NCBI GenBank assembly: GCA_943787435.1
Contig: CALSMK010000014.1
Span: forward strand, 29,097 to 93,096
Reading direction: 5' to 3'
DNA: 64,000 nt
Source: an uncultured Flavobacteriales bacterium
GTDB taxonomy: Bacteria > Bacteroidota > Bacteroidia > Flavobacteriales_D > Sanyastnellaceae
The position numbers and the translations under genes were made by a program. Below the pieces are notes generated by a model that saw only the letters and a program-made list of their open reading frames with translations, did no database searches and was not told the origin of the DNA. Shown here piece by piece: positions 44,491-53,795 of the stretch. Numbering within the stretch: position 1 is the first letter of the stretch; the number at the start of each line of letters is the position of its first letter.

Positions 44491-45074
44491 CAAGCGCCAA
44501 AGTCCACTGCAGGTGCTGCCTCGCTGCCGGAGACGGCCTCGAAATAGTCACGAACGTCAAAGCCAAACAAGCCTGCCCACATGGCACCGGGGAACCGGCG
44601 GACATTGCCGTTGTGGGTTTTGACCGCACCGTTGAAGTCCTTTCGGGCCACGGTGATGCGGTTTTCCGTGCCTTCGAGCTGGGCCTGAAGGTCGGAGAAG
44701 TTCTGATTGGCTTTGAGCTCTGGGTACCGCTCGCTGTACCCCAACATGCCGTTCATGGCGCGTCCGAGCACCATGTTGGATTGCTGGAAGTCCGCAATGC
44801 TGCCCGTTCCGTCACCCACTGCCTGCATGGCGTTGAAAGCGGAGGCGCGGGCCTCGGTCACGGCCGTCAGTGTGCTCTTCTCGAAATCGGCCACACCTTT
44901 CACGGTGGCGACCAAATTGGGAATCAAGTCAAAGCGGCGCTGGTATTGCGTTTCCACGTTGGCCCATTGCAAGTCCACGGTTTCTTCACTGGAAACGAAG
45001 CCGTTGTAGCTGGACATGGCGCTGAAGCCACCGAGGAGGAACAAGGCCAGAATGGCCCAGAGTGCGTATTTCAT
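44490..45074 (-). CDS. lemA: LemA-family membrane protein
   Basis: 194 residues. One N-terminal membrane helix (ALWAILALFLLGGFSAM), then the LemA signature NGFVSSEETVDLQWANVETQ and QRRFDLIPNLVATVKG, followed by a long helical bundle ending in FPGAMWAGLFGFDVRDYFEA. LemA proteins are membrane-anchored with a periplasmic helical domain and are usually next to TPM genes; the precise role is unknown. It is translationally coupled to the two TPM genes and starts just downstream of htpG. Confidence 0.92.
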   Translation of the reverse strand: MKYALWAILALFLLGGFSAMSSYNGFVSSEETVDLQWANVETQYQRRFDLIPNLVATVKGVADFEKSTLTAVTEARASAFNAMQAVGDGTGSIADFQQSNMVLGRAMNGMLGYSERYPELKANQNFSDLQAQLEGTENRITVARKDFNGAVKTHNGNVRRFPGAMWAGLFGFDVRDYFEAVSGSEAAPAVDFGA

Positions 45075-45083
45075 GAATGCAGT

Positions 45084-47042
45084 TTAGTCATTGAGTCCGG
45101 CATAACCGGCTGAGATGAAGGTGGTGAGCTCTTCGCCTTGGAGCAGGCCTTGGGAGAGGCGTGCCAGGGCGATGGCCCGTTCCACTTTGGGCTTGCGCGC
45201 TTCCGCATCGCTTTCGGCCCATCCAGTCACCAGCGGGTGGTTGGCGTTGAAGATCAAGTCGTAGCTGTCGGGCATGTTGCCAAACATGGCCATTCCGCCG
45301 CCGCCGCCCACGCGCTGCTGCTCCTTCATGCGGCGCATGAACTCGCTTTGCGTGATGGTGACGGGGGGAGCCGTGGGGCTCATGGCTGCAAAGGCCACCT
45401 TGTAGACGGTCTTGTCTGGGACGAGTCCTTCGAACTCCTCCTTGAGGGCGTTCTGCTTGTCCTCTTCCAACGCGCTCTCGGGAGCGTCGTCTTTGGGGAT
45501 CAGGCGGTCCACAATGTCGGAGTCCACGCGGCGGAACTGAACCTTGGTGTCACCAGCGGACATTTCCAACTTCTGGATCAAGTGCGAGGTGAGCGGGCTC
45601 TCCAGGTGGAGCACCGTGTAGCCTGCGTCGCGGGCCGAAGACACATATCCGTGCTGGGCCTCGGGGTTGGGCGTGTACAGCATGACCACGTTGCCGTCTT
45701 TGTCGGTGTGGGTCTCTTTGAGGGACTCCACCAATTCGTCCATGGTGCGGTGCTGGCCTTCGGTGTCGCCGTAGAGGGCAAACTTGCCGGCGCGCTCAAA
45801 GAACTTCTCGTCCATGAGCATGCCGTACTCGGTGAACATCTGAATGTCCTGCCACTTGGACTCAAAGTCCGCGCGGTCGTCCTTGAACATCTTGGCCAGC
45901 TTGTCGGACACCTTCTTGGAGATGTGCGACGTGATCTTCTTTACGTTGGCGTCTTCCTGGAGGTAGGAGCGGGAGACGTTGAGTGGGATGTCCGGAGAGT
46001 CGATGACCCCGTGGAGCAGCGTCAAGAAGTCCGGTACGATGTTCTCCACGTTGTCGGTGATGAACACCTGGTTGGAGTAGAGGTGGATCTTGTTGCGCTG
46101 CATGTCCATCTCCTTCTTCACCTTCGGGAAGTAGAGCACACCCGTGAGGTTGAACGGGAAGTCCACGTTCAAGTGGATTTGGAACAAAGGCTCGTCGAAG
46201 TTCATCGGATACAGGGTCCGGTAGAACTCCAGGTAGTCCTCGTCCTTGAGGTCGGCGGGCGACTTGAGCCAAATGGGGTCGTTGGCGTTGATCACGCGCG
46301 GCACTTCCACCGACACCTTCTTGGTGTTGCCTTCTTCGTCTTTCTCGCCGCTGGGGTCGTCTTCCTGGGTGGTCGACGTGCCGCAGATCACGGGAACGGG
46401 CATGAACTTGCAGTACTTCTCCAAGATGCCCATGATGCGCTGGTCCTCGAGGAACTCGGCGCCTTCCTCACCGATGTGCAACACGATGTCGGTGCCGTGC
46501 AGTTGGTCTTCGCTGCGGCCAAGGGCCTTGAAGTCGTCTTCTGACAAAGCGCCCATCTCGTAGTTGGGTGAACCGTCACAGGTCCACTTCACGGGGGCTG
46601 CGCCTGCGCGCTGGCTCCAAGACAAGATGTCCACCCGGTCGGCGACCATAAAGGCACTGTAGAAACCGAGTCCAAAGTGGCCGATGATGGCTTCTTTGGC
46701 TTCGGCCTGGTCGGCATACTTCTCTTGGAACTTCTCCACGAACTCGGTGGCGCCGGAGAAGGCGATTTGGTTGATGTACTTGTCGACTTCCTCCTCGCTC
46801 ATGCCGATTCCGGCATCGCGGATGGTGAGGGTCTTGGCCTCGCTGTCGAGGATGACGTGGACTTGTGCGCCGTCTGCGTTGCCTTCGATTTCAGAGACCC
46901 GGATCAGGGCCTTGCGCTTTTGGGTGGCGTCGACTGCGTTGGAGACGAGCTCGCGCAGAAAAATTTCGTGGTCGCTGTACAGGAACTTCTTGATGATCGG
47001 AAAGATGTTTTCCGTCTGTACGTTGATCTGGCCTTGTTGCAT
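45084..47042 (-). CDS. htpG: Chaperone HtpG (Hsp90)
   Basis: 652 residues from ATG 47042 (MQQGQINVQTENIFPI). The N-terminal ATPase domain has the GHKL motifs FLRELVSNAVDATQKRKAL, LTIRDAGIGMSEEEVDKY and IGHFGLGFYSAFMVAD. Middle-domain motifs (RGVIDSPDIPLNVSRSYLQ type, here HGVIDSPDIPLNVSRSYLQ) and the C-terminal dimerisation domain follow; the length is normal. It is a cytosolic ATP-dependent chaperone. A long frame on the opposite strand is only a shadow. Confidence 0.96.
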   Translation of the reverse strand: MQQGQINVQTENIFPIIKKFLYSDHEIFLRELVSNAVDATQKRKALIRVSEIEGNADGAQVHVILDSEAKTLTIRDAGIGMSEEEVDKYINQIAFSGATEFVEKFQEKYADQAEAKEAIIGHFGLGFYSAFMVADRVDILSWSQRAGAAPVKWTCDGSPNYEMGALSEDDFKALGRSEDQLHGTDIVLHIGEEGAEFLEDQRIMGILEKYCKFMPVPVICGTSTTQEDDPSGEKDEEGNTKKVSVEVPRVINANDPIWLKSPADLKDEDYLEFYRTLYPMNFDEPLFQIHLNVDFPFNLTGVLYFPKVKKEMDMQRNKIHLYSNQVFITDNVENIVPDFLTLLHGVIDSPDIPLNVSRSYLQEDANVKKITSHISKKVSDKLAKMFKDDRADFESKWQDIQMFTEYGMLMDEKFFERAGKFALYGDTEGQHRTMDELVESLKETHTDKDGNVVMLYTPNPEAQHGYVSSARDAGYTVLHLESPLTSHLIQKLEMSAGDTKVQFRRVDSDIVDRLIPKDDAPESALEEDKQNALKEEFEGLVPDKTVYKVAFAAMSPTAPPVTITQSEFMRRMKEQQRVGGGGGMAMFGNMPDSYDLIFNANHPLVTGWAESDAEARKPKVERAIALARLSQGLLQGEELTTFISAGYAGLND

Positions 47043-47120
47043 GCTGTTGCTTCTAAAGTTGATGGGTGTGTCGTGAGACGCGGACTCCAAATCAAAAGCC
47101 GTGCCGTGCCCGTTGGGGCA

Positions 47121-47155
47121 CAAAAAAACCGCCGACCTGTCAGCAGGCCGGCGGT
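47121..47155 (-). terminator. Rho-independent terminator of the T9SS-protein gene
   Basis: On the minus strand a GC-rich stem (CCGCCGGCCTG pairing with CAGGTCGGCGG, loop CTGA) is followed by seven T. It lies 23 bases after the stop of the gene ending at 47178 and insulates it from htpG. Confidence 0.85.
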
Positions 47156-47177
47156 TCCAATGTCAGGATGTCAGGAC

Positions 47178-48173
47178 TCACTGTCGGATGACCTGCTGAA
47201 CAGGCTCGCCTTCCAAGGCAAACAGGTAGGTGCCTGCTGCAAAATTCGTCAGGTCGATGCGTGCCCCATCTTGGTCCAAACCAGCCAAGATCACGCGGCC
47301 CATCGGGTCCCGCACCTCCCAATGGCGAAGCCCATTAAAAGTGGCGTTCAGCACATCAGCGGTGGGGTTGGGGTACAAGGTGGCGGTCAATTCGGGGGCG
47401 TTGTCCACCCCGAGAGAAGTTCCGTTGGGTCCAAACCGATACACCGTGCCATCGGCGGGGTAGTTGCTCAAGTAGGGGCCGTAGTACCAGTCGTCAATGC
47501 TGTAGAGCAGCTCCAAGGAAGGGGCCGTAGGGCTGCCGGCCAAGGCCACAATGTTGCCAAAGTAAGAATCGACATTGAGGTTGAGCAGAAGCCCAGAAAT
47601 TTGGGGTTCGAACGATGTGATTTCCTCGGCGATGTCGGAGGGGCCGTAGTGGAATTCAATGCTGTTGTCGGCTTCAAACAACCGGACTTGAAGGTTCACA
47701 TATGAGAATGTGACGCTGTCCGGGCCAAAGACCTCGTCGTACATGCCGGCATTGACCCATTCGATGGTGAAAATCTGATTGCCCTCTGCGCCTGTGGTGG
47801 ACCACTGAATGATGGAAGGGGCGCCGCCATTGATGGCCCTGTCAGCCAAATCGTAATTGGTGGGCATCACCCCATGGAGGAGGGGAGAGCCTGTTTTGGG
47901 GTCAAACGTCGTGCCCATCACCAATGAACCCAGGCCGTATTGCGTCATGGCCGTGATGGGGGTGCCAGCCATGTCAAACGTAAAGCCCAAGGGAGCCGTG
48001 AACTCTGGATCATCCCAACCTTCGTCGCCGTCAAATTGGTCGGGTGTCAGCGCCGTGGCCTCTTGCAGGGGTGCGTAAGCCTGGTTCAAAACAGTGAGGT
48101 CGTACGGCGATTGAGCGACCAAGCCAAAGGGCAGGGTGAACGCCATGGCGAAAAGGGACAAACGTGCAATCAT
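47178..48173 (-). CDS. Secreted protein with T9SS type A sorting domain
   Basis: 331 residues from ATG 48173, chosen for the signal peptide MIARLSLFAMAFTLPFGLVA. The body reads as a beta-sandwich: GSPLLHGVMPTNYDLADRA, FTIEWVNAGMYDEVFG and SIEFHYGPSDIAEEI. The C-terminal sorting domain is canonical (ATLYPNPTADVLNATFNGL, then LTNFAAGTYLFALEGEPVQQ). The protein is exported by Sec and then by the type IX system. No enzyme signature was seen. A strong terminator follows. Confidence 0.85.
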   Translation of the reverse strand: MIARLSLFAMAFTLPFGLVAQSPYDLTVLNQAYAPLQEATALTPDQFDGDEGWDDPEFTAPLGFTFDMAGTPITAMTQYGLGSLVMGTTFDPKTGSPLLHGVMPTNYDLADRAINGGAPSIIQWSTTGAEGNQIFTIEWVNAGMYDEVFGPDSVTFSYVNLQVRLFEADNSIEFHYGPSDIAEEITSFEPQISGLLLNLNVDSYFGNIVALAGSPTAPSLELLYSIDDWYYGPYLSNYPADGTVYRFGPNGTSLGVDNAPELTATLYPNPTADVLNATFNGLRHWEVRDPMGRVILAGLDQDGARIDLTNFAAGTYLFALEGEPVQQVIRQ

Positions 48174-48237
48174 GTTCCTGAGTTTGAGCGCGCAAGGTGG
48201 CATGGAACTGCCGTATAAAGGGGGAGCGCGCAAAGAC

Positions 48238-48627
48238 TTATTGAACCACCATGCTGGGGTCGATGAGCAAGCGGTGGTTGAACTCAATCCAGCTCTGGCC
48301 TTCATCAGTCTCCAAATGCCAGTCTTCAGGACCGGGATAGTCCAGCCAGAGACCATCGGTCAAGACCAGGGAGTCCATGAGTGAATAGGGCGAGTAGTAA
48401 ATGCCGCATTGGTGGCATTTGCCGCGCTGGTCCAGGGTCCAAACGGTGGAGCTTTCCGTGGGAGGAATCACCAAAACAGAGGAGTCCACCCATGAATCTT
48501 GGGCCCGAAAGACCAGCTCCAAGGTGTCACTTGTGCCATTTTCAAAATGGTGCCGTACATAGGTGGCACCCTCGCACCCGCACAAGGCCAAGCACAAAGC
48601 GAAACTGAGCAGTCGGTTCACGGTCAT
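48238..48627 (-). CDS. Small lipoprotein of unknown function
   Basis: 129 residues from ATG 48627. MTVNRLLSFALCLALCG followed by Cys is a lipoprotein signal. The mature part (YVRHHFENGTSDTLELVFRA, then CHQCGIYYSPYSLMDSL) is beta-rich and contains a CxxC pair. No family was recognised. The frame is open further upstream, but that part overlaps the LOG gene end and has no signal. It is followed by the T9SS-protein gene on the same strand. Confidence 0.65.
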   Translation of the reverse strand: MTVNRLLSFALCLALCGCEGATYVRHHFENGTSDTLELVFRAQDSWVDSSVLVIPPTESSTVWTLDQRGKCHQCGIYYSPYSLMDSLVLTDGLWLDYPGPEDWHLETDEGQSWIEFNHRLLIDPSMVVQ

Positions 48628-48665
48628 GGCCGATAAACGCGAATTCAAAAAGCAGGGTTGCTTGA

Positions 48666-49361
48666 TCAGAAGTTGGGCTTCAGGACGTAGGTCTTGTAGA
48701 ATGTGTCGATCACAGCCACGGCTTCTTCGGCCGTGTCCACCACGTGAATCAGGTCCAAGTCTTTGGCCGAGATGGTGGCGTGCTGCTCGAGCAGTGTGGC
48801 CTTGATCCAATCCATCAGGCCTTCCCAAAATGCTTTGCGAACCAAGACGATGGGGAACCGCTTGGACTTGGCCGTTTGAATCAGGGTGATGGCCTCAAAA
48901 AGCTCATCGAGGGTACCAAATCCGCCGGGGAGCACGATGTACCCTTGGCTGTACTTCATGAACATCACTTTCCGAACGAAGAAGTAGTCAAACTCCAGGC
49001 TCGTTTCAGGGCTGATGTAGGGGTTGTGGTGTTGCTCGTGGGGAAGGTTCATGTTCAAGCCCACAGACACGCCTTCGGCTTCGTGTGCACCCTTGTTTCC
49101 TGCTTCCATGATGCCGGGGCCACCTCCAGTGATCACACCGTAGCCACTTTCCACCAGCTTGCGACCCACCTCTGTAGCCAGCTTGTAATCGGGGTCCTCG
49201 GGCGACTTTCGGGCAGAGCCGAAAATGCTGATGCAGGGTCCAACCCTTTGAAGGCCAGCAAAGCCTTCAACGAACTCGGACATGATTTTAAAGATGGACC
49301 AGCTGTCGTGAGCCTTGATGTCGTTCCAGCTCCTCGGGTCAAGGTGTGATTTTCTAACCAT
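48666..49361 (-). CDS. LOG-family (TIGR00730) nucleotide phosphoribohydrolase
   Basis: 231 residues. Signature motifs: ISIFGSARKSPEDPDYKLA, VITGGGPGIMEAGNKGAHEA, and YIVLPGGFGTLDELFEAITL (the PGGxGTxxE motif). LOG enzymes split nucleoside 5'-monophosphates to base and ribose 5-phosphate, as in cytokinin activation; the bacterial role is mostly nucleotide clean-up. It is a cytosolic enzyme. It lies directly downstream of uvrA (gap of 21 AT-rich bases) and upstream of the lipoprotein gene. Confidence 0.9.
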   Translation of the reverse strand: MVRKSHLDPRSWNDIKAHDSWSIFKIMSEFVEGFAGLQRVGPCISIFGSARKSPEDPDYKLATEVGRKLVESGYGVITGGGPGIMEAGNKGAHEAEGVSVGLNMNLPHEQHHNPYISPETSLEFDYFFVRKVMFMKYSQGYIVLPGGFGTLDELFEAITLIQTAKSKRFPIVLVRKAFWEGLMDWIKATLLEQHATISAKDLDLIHVVDTAEEAVAVIDTFYKTYVLKPNF

Positions 49362-49382
49362 GACCTATCAATATACGAAATA

Positions 49383-52274
49383 TTATATGGAAGCCCTGCG
49401 GTCCAGGGTGGCTTTGATGTGTTCGGCGGTCGCGCCTTTGTTTGCGGTGGCCACTTCTTCGGGGGTTCCTTGGGCCACAATTTGACCTCCACCGCTGCCA
49501 CCTTCTGGGCCAATGTCCACGATGAAATCGGCATTGCACGCCACATCCAGTTGGTGCTCAATGACCAAAACTGTGTTGCCTTGATCCACGAGGCGATGGA
49601 GCACATTCAGGAGCATTTCCACATCTTGAAAGTGCAGGCCAGTGGTGGGTTCGTCGAGGATGTAAAAGGTGTTTCCCGTGTCTTTTCTGGCCAGCTCCGT
49701 AGACAGCTTGACCCTTTGGGCTTCGCCTCCCGACAGGGTTGTGGAGGGCTGACCCAAAGTGATGTAACCCAAACCGACGTCGCGAAGTGTGCTGCACACC
49801 CGTTTGATTTTGGGGTGGGCTTCAAAAAACTCAAGGGCCTCTTCCACGGTCATGGAAAGGACGTCCGCAATGGATTTCCCCCGGTATCGAACTTCAACAG
49901 TTTCGCGGTTGTATCGCTTTCCTCCGCAGTCTTCACAGGGCACGTGAACGTCGGGAAGGAAGTTCATTTCGATGGTCCTGAGACCAGCGCCTTTACAGGT
50001 TTCGCAACGGCCACCTGTCACATTGAATGAGAACCGGCCCGGCTTGTATCCCCGAATCTTGGCCTCGGGGAGTTGGGTAAACAGGTTGCGGATTTCATTG
50101 AAGACCCCAGTGTAGGTGGCCGGGTTGGACCGCGGGGTCCGCCCGATGGGGCTTTGGTCGATGGCGATGACCTTGTCCAAATGCTGCAAGCCGTTCAGCT
50201 TTTTGAATGGCAGGGGGCGTTTGGTTTCCTCGTAGTAATGGTTGTGAAGGGCAGGGTGGAGGGTCTGGTTCACCAAGGTGCTCTTTCCGCTTCCGCTCAC
50301 GCCCGTGATACAAATGAAGGTGCCCAAGGGAAGCCTCAGGTCCACGCCTTTCAAGTTGTGTCCGGTGGCTCCGAGCAAGGCCAGTTTCTTGCGGTTGCCT
50401 TTCCGACGCTTGCCGGGAATGGCGATGTGGCGCTTGCCGTTCAGGAATTCTGCAGTGACGCTGCCTTGCGCCAAATGCGACGATGGGGGGCCTTCGGCGA
50501 CCACATGGCCTCCGTGTTTGCCGGCGCCAGGACCAATGTCAATCAGGTGGTCCGCTTGGCGCATCATGTCCTCGTCGTGCTCCACCACAATCACCGTATT
50601 GCCCACATCACGCAGGGTTTTTAGGCTGTCGATCAGGCGTTGGTTGTCGCGTTGGTGCAGGCCAATGCTAGGCTCATCGAGGATGTACAAGACGCCGGTG
50701 AGTTTGGACCCGATTTGGGTGGCCAATCGAATGCGCTGGGCTTCTCCGCCGCTCAGTGAGCGCGCAGGTCGGTCGAGCGTCAGGTAGTCCAGCCCCATGT
50801 CCAGCAGAAAGCCGAGGCGGCTGGAGATTTCTTGCAGGGGCTCCTTGGCGATGGCGGCTTCGCGCTCTCCCAAGGTCTCCATGGCACCGGCCGACCATTG
50901 GCCCAAGTCCTTCAAGTCCATGGACACCACATCGGGCAGGGTGGCTCCGGCAATTTTGAACTGGTGCGCAGTGGGCTTTAGTCGGGACCCGTTGCACGAG
51001 GGACAGGGGCGCTTGTGAAGGAATTTCTGCGCCCAACGTTTCAGGGGAGCTCCAGAGCCCTCCTTGGCCGTGCGTTCGATCACGGCGATGACCCCATCAA
51101 AGCGAACCCGGCGCTCTTTGGTCCCCGCTTTTCCCGGCAGCACGATGGGTTGGTCGGCTCCGTAGAGAATGGTGGACAGGGTGACCTCGTCCACCTTGTC
51201 CATCGGGGTGCGCACCGAATGCCCAGCCGATTCCAAAATCACCTCGACCACTTGGCGGGTCCATCCGGTTTTCAAAACACCCAGCGGTGCCAATCCGCCT
51301 TGCCTCAGGTTTTTGGTGCCGTCCGGAATGATGAGCTCCTTGGAGGCCTCGGCCACTTGTCCCAGACCGTTGCAGGTGGGGCAGGCGCCATAGGGTGAGT
51401 TGAACGAAAACAGGTTGGGCTCCGGTTCGGGATAACTGATTCCTGTGGTGGGGCACATCAGGGCCCTTGAAAAATGCCGAGCAACCGCATCGTCCATGGG
51501 GAGCACCATCATGCTTCCCTTTCCCAATGCCAGTGCCGTGCGAAGGGAACGCATCACGCGCTCGGCATCCTCTCCATTGGGCTGCCCGTCGTCGTTCAAG
51601 GCTGGCTCTTCCGGCACCACAATGCGGTCCACCACCACTTCGATGTCGTGAACCTTGTAACGGTCCACGCGAAAGCCTGGCTCAAGCTCTACCACCTCGC
51701 CATCCACGCGGGCCCTCAGGTAACCTTGTTTTTGGATGGTCTCAAACAACTCACGGTAGTGGCCTTTTCGGCCCCGCACCAAAGGAGCGAGGATCAGCAG
51801 GCGCTCTCCGGAATAGTCCTTGACAATGCGCGACAAAATGCCCTCGTCGGTGAACCTTACCATGGGCTCTCCGGTGGCGCTGGAGTATGCCGTGGCGGCC
51901 CGGGCAAACAGAACCCTCAAGAAGTCCAGCAATTCGGTCACTGTGCCCACCGTGCTTCGCGGGTTGCGGCTGATGGTCTTCTGCTCAATGGCAATCACAG
52001 GACTGAGTCCGGTGATGCGTTCCACTTTGGGCCGCTCCAATCCGCCCATGAACTGACGGGCGTATGCACTAAAGGTCTCCAGGTATCGGCGCTGCCCTTC
52101 GGCATGCAGGGTGTCAAAGGCCAAGCTGGACTTGCCAGATCCGCTCACACCCGTCACCACCACAAGGCGATCCCGGGGGATGTCCACATCGATTTGCTGC
52201 AGGTTGTTCTCCGCAGCGCGTTCCACACGAATGGTGCGGTCGTCTTGCAGTGAGACGTAGGCGTCTTGTTCCAT
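49383..52274 (-). CDS. uvrA: Excinuclease ABC subunit A
   Basis: 963 residues from ATG 52274. A tandem ABC ATPase that finds DNA damage with UvrB in nucleotide excision repair. First Walker A is VVTGVSGSGKSSLAFDTL, second ICITGVSGSGKSTLVNQTL; signature LSGGEAQRIRLATQIG and LSGGEAQRVKLSTELA; Walker B YILDEPSIGLHQRD and YILDEPTTGLHFQD. In the first zinc module the usual first CxxC pair reads CPTT, so one Cys is replaced, while GACPTCNG is kept; the second zinc module (CETCKGAG and CEDCGGKR) is complete. It begins 24 bases after nhaC. Confidence 0.96.
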   Translation of the reverse strand: MEQDAYVSLQDDRTIRVERAAENNLQQIDVDIPRDRLVVVTGVSGSGKSSLAFDTLHAEGQRRYLETFSAYARQFMGGLERPKVERITGLSPVIAIEQKTISRNPRSTVGTVTELLDFLRVLFARAATAYSSATGEPMVRFTDEGILSRIVKDYSGERLLILAPLVRGRKGHYRELFETIQKQGYLRARVDGEVVELEPGFRVDRYKVHDIEVVVDRIVVPEEPALNDDGQPNGEDAERVMRSLRTALALGKGSMMVLPMDDAVARHFSRALMCPTTGISYPEPEPNLFSFNSPYGACPTCNGLGQVAEASKELIIPDGTKNLRQGGLAPLGVLKTGWTRQVVEVILESAGHSVRTPMDKVDEVTLSTILYGADQPIVLPGKAGTKERRVRFDGVIAVIERTAKEGSGAPLKRWAQKFLHKRPCPSCNGSRLKPTAHQFKIAGATLPDVVSMDLKDLGQWSAGAMETLGEREAAIAKEPLQEISSRLGFLLDMGLDYLTLDRPARSLSGGEAQRIRLATQIGSKLTGVLYILDEPSIGLHQRDNQRLIDSLKTLRDVGNTVIVVEHDEDMMRQADHLIDIGPGAGKHGGHVVAEGPPSSHLAQGSVTAEFLNGKRHIAIPGKRRKGNRKKLALLGATGHNLKGVDLRLPLGTFICITGVSGSGKSTLVNQTLHPALHNHYYEETKRPLPFKKLNGLQHLDKVIAIDQSPIGRTPRSNPATYTGVFNEIRNLFTQLPEAKIRGYKPGRFSFNVTGGRCETCKGAGLRTIEMNFLPDVHVPCEDCGGKRYNRETVEVRYRGKSIADVLSMTVEEALEFFEAHPKIKRVCSTLRDVGLGYITLGQPSTTLSGGEAQRVKLSTELARKDTGNTFYILDEPTTGLHFQDVEMLLNVLHRLVDQGNTVLVIEHQLDVACNADFIVDIGPEGGSGGGQIVAQGTPEEVATANKGATAEHIKATLDRRASI

Positions 52275-52298
52275 CTGTGGGTCCAACACGCGAAAGGG

Positions 52299-53795
52299 TC
52301 AGGTGGTTTCCGTCGGGGTCAATTCCTTTTGCTCGAGGGCAGGAATTTTGAAGCCAATGGCGGCCACAATCAAGGTCATGATGGGCGACACGTAGTTGAA
52401 TACGCAGTAGGGGGCAAAGGCGAGTACGCCCACGCCAAGGACCCCACTTTGGGCAACCCCACAGGTGTTCCAAGGGATGAGCACGCTGGTCACCGTTCCC
52501 GCATCTTCCAGCGTTCGGCTGAGCAGTTGGGGCGCTGCGCCACGCTCGGCATAGGCTTCGCGGAACATGCGTCCGGGGACCACGATGGCGATGTATTGAT
52601 CGGCCGCAATCACGTTGAACACCACACTGGAAAAGGCGGTGCCAAAGACCAGGGAAAAGGTCCCTTGAACCGCAGACAAAATGGCGGTGGTGATGCGCTC
52701 TAAGAATCCAGCGGCACCCATGACCGCCCCAAAGGTGAGCGCGCAAATGATGAGCCAAACGGTGTTCAGCATGCCCGCCATGCCACCAGAGGTCAGCAGG
52801 TCATTGACCACAGGGTTGCCTGTTTCAATGGCCGTTTCCAAAGCCGCTGCATTCATCAATGCGGCAAAAGCCGCTCCGAGGTAAGTTTCACCGAGGCCCA
52901 AAGCCGGTCCGATGCTGTCGGTCCCCAGCCGCAGAATCAAATCTGGCTGGGCGATGGCGGCGGCCAAGGCACCCCCGAGTACCCCCAAAAACAACGCGGG
53001 CACAGGTGATACTTTTCGGGCAATCAAGACAATCACAGCCACAGGCACCAAGAACAGTGCCCAGTGGAGGTTGAAGTGGAGGGCCAATTCGGACTGAAGG
53101 GCTTGTGCGCCTCCCAAGTCCGCGGTCCCTTCAGCGCCCAATCCAGCAAAGGTGAACACCACCAATGCCACGGTGATGCTGGGCACGGTGGTCCACAGCA
53201 TGAATCGGATGTGGGTGAAGAGGTCCGTCCCCGCCACGGTGGGCGCCAAGTTGGTCGTGTCGGACAGGGGGGAGAGCTTGTCTCCGAAGTAGGCCCCCGA
53301 GATGATCGCGCCCGCAGTCCAGCCTTCACTCAAGCCCAAGGCTTGGCCAATGCCAATCAAGGCCACGCCCACGGTGCCCACGGTGCCCCAGCTGGATCCT
53401 GTGGCCAAGCTGACGGCCGCGCACAAAATGCAGGCCGCCGGCAAGAAAATGTCTTTGCTGAGCACGTCCAGGCCCACATCGATCAAGGTGGGGATGATGC
53501 CCGAAACCAGCCAGGTGCCCGCCAAAGCGCCAATCATGAGCAAAATCAAAATGGCCCCCACGGCATCGCCCAGGGTGTCCTTGATGTGGCTTTCGAAATG
53601 CGACCACTTCAGCCCGCGCCACATGCCCAAGGCCACAGTGATGCCCGAGGCAATGAGCAAGGCCACTTGATTGCTGCCGTAGCTGCTGTCTTCACCAAAG
53701 GCAATGACGTCGGCGGCCAGCAGCAGGACCAAACAGGCAATGGGCAGCAAGGCGATGCCCAAAGAAGACGATGTTGGGGTGGGGGAGTGGCTCAT
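52299..53795 (-). CDS. nhaC: NhaC-type Na+/H+ antiporter
   Basis: 498 residues with about eleven to twelve hydrophobic segments. NhaC-family hallmarks include AAVSLATGSSWGTVGTVGVA, GAYFGDKLSPLSDTTNLAPT and LIPWNTCGVAQSGVLGVG. It exchanges sodium (and perhaps malate or lactate in related proteins) for protons at the inner membrane. It overlaps the YbbR-like gene by 4 bases and precedes uvrA, so it sits within a transcript with nusB and yajC; the usual neighbour at this place in related genomes is coaE. Confidence 0.92.
   Translation of the reverse strand: MSHSPTPTSSSLGIALLPIACLVLLLAADVIAFGEDSSYGSNQVALLIASGITVALGMWRGLKWSHFESHIKDTLGDAVGAILILLMIGALAGTWLVSGIIPTLIDVGLDVLSKDIFLPAACILCAAVSLATGSSWGTVGTVGVALIGIGQALGLSEGWTAGAIISGAYFGDKLSPLSDTTNLAPTVAGTDLFTHIRFMLWTTVPSITVALVVFTFAGLGAEGTADLGGAQALQSELALHFNLHWALFLVPVAVIVLIARKVSPVPALFLGVLGGALAAAIAQPDLILRLGTDSIGPALGLGETYLGAAFAALMNAAALETAIETGNPVVNDLLTSGGMAGMLNTVWLIICALTFGAVMGAAGFLERITTAILSAVQGTFSLVFGTAFSSVVFNVIAADQYIAIVVPGRMFREAYAERGAAPQLLSRTLEDAGTVTSVLIPWNTCGVAQSGVLGVGVLAFAPYCVFNYVSPIMTLIVAAIGFKIPALEQKELTPTETT

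Noticed and set aside
45138..46544. 468-residue plus-strand frame opposite htpG
   Set aside because: It mirrors the htpG codons on the other strand (Val/Leu/Gly/His-rich shadow) and has no family motif; htpG is complete and certain.
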